From Syntrophaceae bacterium UBA6112 (GTDB lineage Bacteria; Desulfobacterota; Syntrophia; Syntrophales; UBA5619): 12,555 bases of DNA. The stretch's first letter is position 1, and the number at the start of each line of letters is the position of its first letter. The DNA lies in the NCBI GenBank assembly GCA_002423465.1, contig DIWG01000001.1, forward strand, positions 88,871-101,425. Reading direction: 5' to 3'. Below the pieces are notes generated by a model. It was not told the DNA's origin and made no database searches. It saw only the letters and a program-made list of their open reading frames with translations. Positions 7,116 to 12,555 of this stretch are shown in pieces. Both the position numbers and the translations under genes were made by a program.

Positions 7116-7382
7116 GTGTTAGATGTAGAAAAGCGAAAGGGAATCATCGAAAGCTATCAGAAACACGAAAAGGATACGGGATCTCCGGAGGTCCAGATTG
7201 CCCTCCTCAGCGCCAGGATTGAGTATCTGACGGAACATTTCAAGGCCCACAAGAAAGACCATCATTCCCGGCGGGGGCTCCTGAAGCTGGTCAGCCAGCG
7301 GCGGAGGCTTCTGGATTATGTGAAGAACAAGGACGTGGAACGCTACAGAACGGTGATTCAGCGTCTCGGACTCAGGAAGTAA
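7116..7382 (+). CDS. rpsO: 30S ribosomal protein S15
   Basis: S15 binds the central domain of 16S rRNA early in 30S assembly and contributes to an intersubunit bridge. From GTG 7116 the product is 88 residues and begins MLDVEKRKGII, matching the common S15 length of 88-89. The hallmark segments are present: HEKDTGSPEVQIALLSARI, then the rRNA-contacting LTEHFKAHKKDHHSRRGLL, and a C-terminal LDYVKNKDVERYRTVIQRLGLRK. An ATG at 7107 would add three residues, but it directly abuts the Shine-Dalgarno sequence. The 68 bases after truB include a possible small stem (CGAGG 7049-7053 with CCTCG 7063-7067). In E. coli S15 represses its own translation through a leader structure; whether this leader does so is unknown. 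Confidence 0.95.
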   Translation: MLDVEKRKGIIESYQKHEKDTGSPEVQIALLSARIEYLTEHFKAHKKDHHSRRGLLKLVSQRRRLLDYVKNKDVERYRTVIQRLGLRK

Positions 7383-7409
7383 CCTGGGGCAAGGTGCGGG
7401 TATCGATCA

Positions 7410-7501
7410 GGAGTAGGAAGTAAAAAGGAAGGGGCAAGGGGTGGGAGTCGGCGAAAGCCCTCTTCGCAACGCCCTGCTCCCTGCTTCTTACTCCTTACTC
7501 C
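7410..7501. repeat. Long heptad-periodic imperfect palindrome before pnp
   Basis: The 160-base gap between rpsO and pnp is dominated by one long hairpin. The left arm reads as five purine-rich heptads: GGAGTAG, GAAGTAA, AAAGGAA, GGGGCAA, GGGGTGG (7410-7444). The right arm (7467-7501), read on the - strand, is also five heptads: GGAGTAA, GGAGTAA, GAAGCAG, GGAGCAG, GGCGTTG. The arms pair in phase over 35 positions with no bulge: by hand 26 Watson-Crick pairs, 2 G-U pairs and 7 mismatches. The 22-base apex can form a short GGC-GAAA-GCC tetraloop hairpin. Four T follow (7502-7505). It could be a dispersed repeat or an RNA-processing stem in the pnp leader. The rest of the gap shows only the pnp ribosome binding site. 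Confidence 0.75.
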
Positions 7502-7542
7502 TTTTATGCGCTGCACCACAAATCAACCATTGAGAGGAAAAT

Positions 7543-9663
7543 ATGAGTAAACTATTCAGTACGGATTTTGCGGGGAGGAGCATCTCCCTCAAAACGGATT
7601 ATGTCGCGGGGCAGGCGGACGGCGCCGTCCTGGCGACATACGGGGAGACGGTGGTGCTGGTGACCGCCGTTTCGTTGAAGACGATCCGGGAGGGGGTCGA
7701 TTTTCTCCCCCTGACCGTCGATTATCAGGAAATGACCTTTGCGGCCGGGAAGATTCCCGGGGGATTCTTCAAACGGGAGGGACGTCTGAACGAGAAGGAG
7801 ATCCTGACTTCGCGGATCATCGACCGCTCGATCCGGCCCCTGTTTCCGAAGAATTATTTCCACGAAACCCAGATCATGGCGTCGGTTCTTTCCGTGGACA
7901 ACGAGAACGACTCCGATGTGACGGCGATGCTGGCCGCCTCCGCGGCGCTCGAGATCTCGAACATCCCCTTCAAGGGGCCGATCGCCGGTGTCAGGGTCGG
8001 CCGCGTGGAGGGCGCCTTTGTCTGCAACCCCTCGCAGGCGCTCCAGGAAAAGAGTGACCTGAACCTCTTTCTCGTGGGACGGAAGATCGTCCCCGGCACG
8101 CAGGGCAGGCCCTATGACGTCAATCTCGTCATGATGGAGGGCGGGGCGGATGAGGTTGCGGAGGATATCATCGTCGATGCCATCGACTTCGGCCTCGAGG
8201 CAATGCGGCCGGTGATCGACCTTCAGGACCGGATGCGTCAGGAGACGGGCAAGGCCAAGCGGGAAGTCGTGGTTCCGCCTGTCGACGAGGCCCTGGTCGC
8301 GAAGGTGACCGAAGCGGCCCTGCCGGGGCTGAAAGAGGGTTACGGCATGGCGCGGAAGATGGAGCGCTATTCCAAGTTGGATGAGGTCCGGAAAAACGCC
8401 GTCCAGGAGCTGACGGCCGAGAATCCTTCGCTGAAGGGCAAGATTCTCGAGATTATCGAATCGTTGGAAAGGCGCATTCTCCGCGAGATGATTCTCAAGG
8501 AAAACCGGCGGATCGACGGCCGTTCCCATACGGAAATCCGGCCGATCAGCTCCGAGGTCGGGCTCCTGCCGCGCGCGCACGGATCGGCCCTGTTCAACCG
8601 GGGCGAGACGCAGGCCCTGGTGACCGTGACCCTGGGGACCTCCCATGACGAGCAGCGGATGGATTATATCGCCGGCGAGGAGAGACGCTCCTTCCTGCTC
8701 CACTACAATTTTCCGCCCTTCAGCGTCGGCGAGGCGAAGCCGCTCCGGAGTCCGGGCAGGCGGGAGATCGGCCACGGCGGCCTTTCGCGCCGGGCGCTGC
8801 TGCCGGTTCTGCCGTCCAAAGAGGATTTTCCCTATACGATCCGGGTGGTCTCCGACATTCTCTCCTCCAACGGCTCCTCTTCGATGGCCACCGTCTGCGG
8901 CGGATGCCTCTCCCTGATGGACGCCGGGGTGCCGATCCGCGACACCGTCGCCGGAATCGCCATGGGGCTCCTGAAGGAAGGGGATCAGGTGGTCATCCTC
9001 ACCGACATCCTCGGCGACGAGGACCACGCCGGCGATATGGATTTCAAGGTCTGCGGGACCGAAAAGGGCGTGACCTCCCTGCAGATGGACATCAAGATCG
9101 ACAACCTCACCGGGGATATCCTGCGCAAGGCGCTGAGCCAGGCCCGGGAAGGGAGGGTTTTCATCATCGGCAAGCTGCGCGAAACCCTCGCTGCACCGAA
9201 GCCGGACATCTCTCTTTATGCCCCGCGGATCACCACCGTCAAGGTGCGACCCGAGAAGGTGCGCGACGTGATCGGTTCCGGCGGCAAGAACATCCGCCAG
9301 ATCGTCGCGGAGACGGGCGTCGAGATCAATGTGGAGGATGACGGCACCGTGACCATCGCCTCCAGCGACGCGGAAGCCGCCGCACGGGCCGTGGCCATGG
9401 TGAAGTGGCTGACCGAGGACGCGGAGGTCGGCAAGATCTACAATGGGACGGTCAAGAAGATCGTCGATTTCGGCGCCTTTGTCGAGATCCTGCCGGGAAC
9501 GGAAGGGCTTCTGCACATCTCGCAGCTCGCCAAGGAGCGGGTGAATAAGGTCACAGACATCCTCCAGGAGGGGGACGAGGTGAGGGTGAAGGTGCTGGAG
9601 GTGGACAAGCAGGGAAAGATCCGTCTCAGCCGGAAAGAAGCTCTGGGAGAAAATGGTCAGTAA
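7543..9663 (+). CDS. pnp: Polyribonucleotide nucleotidyltransferase (PNPase)
   Basis: PNPase degrades RNA 3' to 5' by phosphorolysis and can add 3' tails. It is a trimer and often part of the RNA degradosome. The 706-residue product has all five family parts: a first RNase PH domain (about 10-145, with GKIPGGFFKREGR), an all-helical linker, a second RNase PH domain (about 320-540), a KH domain (VIGSGGKNIRQI, glycine loop 578-582) and a C-terminal S1 domain (about 630-698). Catalytic aspartates corresponding to E. coli D486 and D492 are D488 and D494 in DILGDEDHAGDMDFKV, and the phosphate-binding SNGSSSMA is present. ATG 7543 has AGAGGA at 7533-7538. The gene overlaps the M16 peptidase gene by 11 bases. 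In E. coli pnp is autoregulated through RNase III cleavage of a leader stem; a long stem lies in the same place here. Confidence 0.97.
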   Translation: MSKLFSTDFAGRSISLKTDYVAGQADGAVLATYGETVVLVTAVSLKTIREGVDFLPLTVDYQEMTFAAGKIPGGFFKREGRLNEKEILTSRIIDRSIRPLFPKNYFHETQIMASVLSVDNENDSDVTAMLAASAALEISNIPFKGPIAGVRVGRVEGAFVCNPSQALQEKSDLNLFLVGRKIVPGTQGRPYDVNLVMMEGGADEVAEDIIVDAIDFGLEAMRPVIDLQDRMRQETGKAKREVVVPPVDEALVAKVTEAALPGLKEGYGMARKMERYSKLDEVRKNAVQELTAENPSLKGKILEIIESLERRILREMILKENRRIDGRSHTEIRPISSEVGLLPRAHGSALFNRGETQALVTVTLGTSHDEQRMDYIAGEERRSFLLHYNFPPFSVGEAKPLRSPGRREIGHGGLSRRALLPVLPSKEDFPYTIRVVSDILSSNGSSSMATVCGGCLSLMDAGVPIRDTVAGIAMGLLKEGDQVVILTDILGDEDHAGDMDFKVCGTEKGVTSLQMDIKIDNLTGDILRKALSQAREGRVFIIGKLRETLAAPKPDISLYAPRITTVKVRPEKVRDVIGSGGKNIRQIVAETGVEINVEDDGTVTIASSDAEAAARAVAMVKWLTEDAEVGKIYNGTVKKIVDFGAFVEILPGTEGLLHISQLAKERVNKVTDILQEGDEVRVKVLEVDKQGKIRLSRKEALGENGQ

Positions 9664-10894
9664 GACCATCCTGGACAACGGCATCCGGGTGATTTCCGAG
9701 GAGATCGACCATGTTCGGTCGATCTCCATCGGGGCCTGGATAGAGGGCGGCTCCCGACACGAAAACGGCCTGACCAGCGGAGCGGCCCATTTCATCGAAC
9801 ACATGCTGTTCAAGGGGACCGAGCGCCGGTCCGCTTTCGATATCGCCTCCGCCATCGATTCCGTCGGCGGGGTCATGAACGCCGCCACGGGCAAGGAACT
9901 CACCTCTTTCTACATCAAGATCCCCGATTACCACCTGGAGATGGCGATCGACCTTCTGGCCGATATCTTCACCGGCTCGCGCTTTGCCGAGGAGGAGATC
10001 GACCGGGAGCGATCGGTGATCCTCCAGGAGATCCGAATGGTTGAAGACACCCCCGACGATCATATCCATGATTTTTTCGATGGGGTGTTCTGGAAGGGAG
10101 ATTCCCTCGCTTTGCCCATTCTCGGGACGAAGGGGAGTGTTGAATCCTTCCGCCGCGACGACCTGCTCGGTTTCTTCCGGACCCGCTACGGGGGTGGAAA
10201 CCTCGTTCTGACCGCTGCCGGTCATCTGCGGCACGATCATTTTGTGGAACAGGTGCGGAAATCTTTCGGATTGCTCGCCGGGGCGTCCGTCTGCGAACCG
10301 GTCGACGTCCCCGCGGCCATGCCGGGGAAGGCCGTTCTCCGGAAGGAGCTGGAGCAGGCGCATCTCATCGTCGGCGTGCCGGCGCCCTCGGCGGTGAGCC
10401 CCAAGCGTCACGCGGCGTTTCTGCTGAACGCCGTTCTGGGGGGGAGCATGAGTTCCCGGCTGTTTCAGGAGATTCGGGAGAAGAGAGGCCTGGCCTACGA
10501 TATCGGCTCCTATCTGACCCCCTATCGGGATGCCGGCATGTTCGGCGTCTACGCGGGAACGGACGGCGTCCGGGTCCGGGAGGTTCTGGGGCTCATCCGG
10601 GAGGGAATGGAGCGCTTCTGCGCCGAACGGCTGACGGAGAAGGAACTGCGGTCGGCCAAGGAGCTGCTCAAGGGGAACTTTCTCCTCGGCATGGAGAGCA
10701 CGGACACCCGGATGGCAGGGCTCGCCAAAAACGAGATCTATTTCGGAAAGCAGATGACGCCGGAGGAGATCATCGAGCGGATCGACGCGGTTGGAGGGGA
10801 GGAGATCCGCAACCTGGCCGGCCGGATGTTCCGGCCCGAGGTCATGGCGGTAGCGGCGCTGGGTCCGGTGTCCGAAGAGGAGTTGACGTTTTGA
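9653..10894 (+). CDS. M16 family zinc metallopeptidase (processing-peptidase-like)
   Basis: This belongs to the M16 (insulinase/mitochondrial processing peptidase) family. The 413-residue length fits an M16B-type protein with an N-terminal catalytic half and a C-terminal partner half. The inverted zinc motif HxxEH is seen as H46-F-I-E49-H50, and a distal zinc ligand fits E126 in VILQEIRMVEDTPDD. The C-terminal half has the conserved LGGSMSSRLFQEIREKRGLAYDIGSY segment with the usual Arg/Tyr pair. No signal peptide or membrane segment is visible, so it is probably cytoplasmic. Its start overlaps pnp by 11 bases, and GGGAG lies 3 bases before ATG 9653, a tight spacing. The order pnp-M16 peptidase-dut recurs in several phyla, including Bacillus (MlpA/YmxG-type). 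The natural substrate is unknown, so no symbol is given. Confidence 0.93.
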   Translation: MVSKTILDNGIRVISEEIDHVRSISIGAWIEGGSRHENGLTSGAAHFIEHMLFKGTERRSAFDIASAIDSVGGVMNAATGKELTSFYIKIPDYHLEMAIDLLADIFTGSRFAEEEIDRERSVILQEIRMVEDTPDDHIHDFFDGVFWKGDSLALPILGTKGSVESFRRDDLLGFFRTRYGGGNLVLTAAGHLRHDHFVEQVRKSFGLLAGASVCEPVDVPAAMPGKAVLRKELEQAHLIVGVPAPSAVSPKRHAAFLLNAVLGGSMSSRLFQEIREKRGLAYDIGSYLTPYRDAGMFGVYAGTDGVRVREVLGLIREGMERFCAERLTEKELRSAKELLKGNFLLGMESTDTRMAGLAKNEIYFGKQMTPEEIIERIDAVGGEEIRNLAGRMFRPEVMAVAALGPVSEEELTF

Positions 10895-10904
10895 CCGTTC
10901 TCAA

Positions 10905-11363
10905 ATGGATCACGTTATGATAGAAGAGATCCGGGTATCCATCCGGAGGCTTCCGGGAACGGAGGATCTGCCGCTGCCGTGCTACATGACCGGGCAGGCG
11001 GCGGGGATGGATCTCTCCGCGGCGGTTGTGGAGGAAACGGCAATCCTTCCGGGGGAAAGAAGGCTGATCCCGACGGGCGTCGTGGTGGCGCTTCCGGAAG
11101 GGTACGAAGCCGAGGTCCGGCCCCGAAGCGGGCTGGCCCTGAAACACGGCGTAACGCTGGTCAACGCGCCGGGAACGATCGATGCGGACTATCGCGGTGA
11201 GGTCGGGGTGATCCTGATCAACCATGGTCCCGCGCCCTTCATCGTCCGTCGGGGAGACCGCATCGCCCAGATGGTGGTGCACCGGGTCTGCCGCGTGGCC
11301 TGGGCCGCCTGCGGGGATTTGTCTCCGACGGAGAGGGGCGACGGCGGATTCGGCCATACATAA
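10905..11363 (+). CDS. dut: dUTP diphosphatase (dUTPase)
   Basis: dUTPase hydrolyses dUTP to dUMP and pyrophosphate, keeping uracil out of DNA and supplying dUMP for thymidylate. The 152-residue product shows all five trimeric dUTPase motifs: AGMDLSA (33-39), RPRSGLAL (72-79), LVNAPGTIDADYRGEV (85-100, with D93 as the expected water-activating Asp), RRGDRIAQMVV (115-125) and a terminal RGDGGFGHT (144-152). Motif V usually reads like RGxGGFGSTG with a few more residues; here it stops at GHT, one to three residues early. ATG 10905 lacks a ribosome binding site. An in-frame ATG at 10917 (148 residues, MIEEIRVSI) has a weak GGA 7 bases upstream and is an equally good start. It lies 10 bases after the peptidase gene, and its stop is 2 bases before a palindromic repeat. 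Confidence 0.93.
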   Translation: MDHVMIEEIRVSIRRLPGTEDLPLPCYMTGQAAGMDLSAAVVEETAILPGERRLIPTGVVVALPEGYEAEVRPRSGLALKHGVTLVNAPGTIDADYRGEVGVILINHGPAPFIVRRGDRIAQMVVHRVCRVAWAACGDLSPTERGDGGFGHT

Positions 11364-11364
11364 A

Positions 11365-11415
11365 TAAATAGGGACAGCGCCCTATTTATTTTTAATAGGG
11401 CGCTGTCCCTATTTA
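11365..11415. repeat. REP-like nested palindrome
   Basis: The left arm 11365-11386 is the exact reverse complement of the right arm 11394-11415 (22 bp) around a 7-base TATTTTT spacer. Each arm is also a hairpin of its own: AAATAGGG with CCCTATTT around ACAGCG on the left, and AATAGGG with CCCTATT around CGCTGT on the right. The unit is therefore a head-to-head pair of small palindromes, the architecture of paired REP elements in other bacteria. It fills almost the whole dut-to-DUF39 gap, between the dut stop (11361-11363) and a GAGG ribosome binding site at 11419-11422. The perfect arms suggest a recent or mobile element. It may also act as a two-way transcription barrier, although no clean T-run follows it. 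Confidence 0.85.
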
Positions 11416-11428
11416 AAAGAGGCGCCAC

Positions 11429-12555
11429 ATGAAAAAAAACCGGGTCAGCAAGACGTTTCAGGAGATCAACGAGAAGATTCGCCAGGGAAAGGCGGTCGTC
11501 GTGACGGCCGAGGAGATGATTGACATCGTGGGGCGGCACGGCGACGCGGGGGCGGCACGGAAGGTCGATGTGGTAACCACGGGCACCTTCAGCCCGATGT
11601 GCTCTTCCGGCGCCTTTCTGAATTTCGGCCATACGGCGCCGAAGATCCGCGCCTCGAAAGTCTGGCTCAACGACGTGCCGGCCTACGGCGGTGTCGCCGC
11701 CGTGGACTGCTATCTCGGCGCGACGGAGGTGGTCGAGGAGGACCCCCTCAACAGCGTCTATCCCGGTGAATTCAACTACGGCGGCGGTCATGTCCTGCAG
11801 GATCTGGTTGCCGGGAACGTGATCCGGCTCCGGGCGGAAAGTTACGGAACCGACTGCTATCCGGCCAGGCGGTACGAGCGGAACATCACCCTCCAGGACC
11901 TCCGCGATGCGATGCTCTTCAATCCCCGCAACGCCTATCAGAATTACAACTGCGCCGTGAACGTCTCGGACAAAACCATCTATACCTACATGGGAATGCT
12001 CCGGCCGCGGATGGCCAACGCCAATTATGCGACGGCGGGGCAGTTGAGCCCGCTCTTCAACGATCCCTATTACAAGACCATCGGCGTCGGGACGCGGATT
12101 TTCCTCGGCGGCGCCCAGGGGTTTGTGGCCTGGCCGGGGACACAGCACAATCCCAATGTCCGCCGCAGCAAGAACGGGGTCCCGAAAGAGGGGGCCGCGA
12201 CGATCGCCGTTATCGGCAACCTCAAGGAGATGAGCCCGGAGTGGCTGGCCGGCGCGAGCATTCTCGGATACGGGGTTTCCCTCTATGTCGGGATCGGCAT
12301 CCCCATCCCCGTCCTGAACGAGGAGATGGCCCGGTTTACGGCGGTGAAAGACGAGGATATCTTTACCCAGATCTACGACTACAGCATGGATTACCCGAAG
12401 GGGGTGGCCAAGAGCCTCGGCGAGGTCAGTTACGGCGAGCTCCGGAGCGGAACCATTGCGCTGAACGGACAGACGATCTCCACCGCCCCCCTGTCGAGTT
12501 ACTTCAAGGCGCGGGAGATCGCGAACATCCTCAAGGAATGGATCGAGCGGGGGGA
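11429..12555 (+). CDS. DUF39/COG1900 homocysteine biosynthesis protein (partial)
   Basis: The frame from ATG 11429 stays open to the window edge (375 codons, no stop), so the 3' end is missing. It has GAGG (11419-11422) 6 bases upstream. The product matches the DUF39 family, whose methanogen members convert aspartate semialdehyde and sulfide to homocysteine (aspartate-semialdehyde sulfurtransferase). Family landmarks are TGTFSPMCSSGAF with C58, a GGVAAVDCYLGA segment with C94, and YGTDCYP with C143. C58 and C143 fit the two cysteines I recall as functionally important in the archaeal enzyme; that match is from memory. Gly-rich segments LGGAQGF and GYGVSLYVGIGIPIPVLNEE follow. Family members without added CBS domains are about 390-400 residues, so probably only a short tail is absent. 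The known partner, a ferredoxin/NIL-domain protein, would be expected downstream. Confidence 0.85.
   Translation, partial: MKKNRVSKTFQEINEKIRQGKAVVVTAEEMIDIVGRHGDAGAARKVDVVTTGTFSPMCSSGAFLNFGHTAPKIRASKVWLNDVPAYGGVAAVDCYLGATEVVEEDPLNSVYPGEFNYGGGHVLQDLVAGNVIRLRAESYGTDCYPARRYERNITLQDLRDAMLFNPRNAYQNYNCAVNVSDKTIYTYMGMLRPRMANANYATAGQLSPLFNDPYYKTIGVGTRIFLGGAQGFVAWPGTQHNPNVRRSKNGVPKEGAATIAVIGNLKEMSPEWLAGASILGYGVSLYVGIGIPIPVLNEEMARFTAVKDEDIFTQIYDYSMDYPKGVAKSLGEVSYGELRSGTIALNGQTISTAPLSSYFKAREIANILKEWIERG

Noticed and set aside
7092..7124. Perfect TTGACA (7092-7097) before rpsO as a -35 promoter box
   Set aside because: No -10-like hexamer at 16-18 bases; the sequence there is AGTGTT, and the better TTAGAT is 21 bases away and inside rpsO. 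Probably chance.
7410..7505. The long stem before pnp as a standard rpsO intrinsic terminator
   Set aside because: Only four T follow, the stem is very long with several mismatches, and heptad periodicity is not a terminator feature. Weak termination is not excluded.
7552..9903. 783-codon open frame on the - strand across pnp and the peptidase start
   Set aside because: Same artefact: it mirrors PNPase codons, shows no family motif, and has no independent ribosome binding site or spacing that makes sense.
10905..10916. Secure choice of ATG 10905 as the dut start
   Set aside because: No ribosome binding site lies before it, and ATG 10917 is in frame with a weak GGA. The longer form was listed, but the start is unresolved.
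11365..11415. The palindrome as a CRISPR repeat or a full insertion sequence
   Set aside because: Only one inverted pair is present, with no regular spacers and no transposase gene between or beside the arms.

Overview
The window is one stretch of housekeeping genes, all on the + strand, from a GC-rich bacterium. The core is the classic rimP-nusA-infB-rbfA-nrnA-truB-rpsO-pnp cluster of ribosome biogenesis, translation and RNA turnover, followed by an M16 zinc peptidase and a dUTPase. The cluster itself is nearly universal. Two things point to an anaerobic, deltaproteobacteria-like organism (Desulfobacterota, perhaps a Syntrophales relative): an aspartate-semialdehyde sulfurtransferase family gene (DUF39/COG1900, homocysteine biosynthesis) at the right edge, and two intergenic palindromic repeats of a style I associate with that group. 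The lineage call is inference from gene content; no marker phylogeny was possible.

Layout. Positions 1-19 are the 3' end of a tRNA, very probably tRNA-Gly with encoded CCA. A terminator-like hairpin follows (about 56-77), then a near-perfect intrinsic terminator/attenuator hairpin (137-162) just ahead of rimP (182-649). nusA (704-1972) and infB (2012-4795) are separated by short gaps, each holding a small hairpin. rbfA (4801-5172), nrnA (5156-6118) and truB (6115-7047) are packed with a 5-base gap and 17- and 4-base overlaps, suggesting translational coupling. rpsO (7116-7382, GTG start preferred) is followed by a 160-base gap filled by a long heptad-periodic palindrome, then pnp (7543-9663), which overlaps the peptidase gene (9653-10894). 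dut (10905-11363) ends two bases before a REP-like double palindrome (11365-11415). Beyond it lies the DUF39 gene (11429 to the window edge, incomplete).

How the genes work together. RimP and RbfA mature the 30S subunit, S15 is an early 30S assembly protein, TruB modifies tRNA U55, IF2 brings initiator tRNA to the ribosome, NusA couples RNA polymerase to termination and antitermination, PNPase degrades RNA, and NrnA finishes off short oligonucleotides. The rimP attenuator and the rpsO-pnp hairpin sit where transcriptional and RNase-based feedback act in well-studied bacteria.

I found no convincing undescribed multi-gene system. The best leads are the two non-coding palindromes, especially the in-phase heptad palindrome ahead of pnp, and the start-site corrections for rimP, infB and rpsO.
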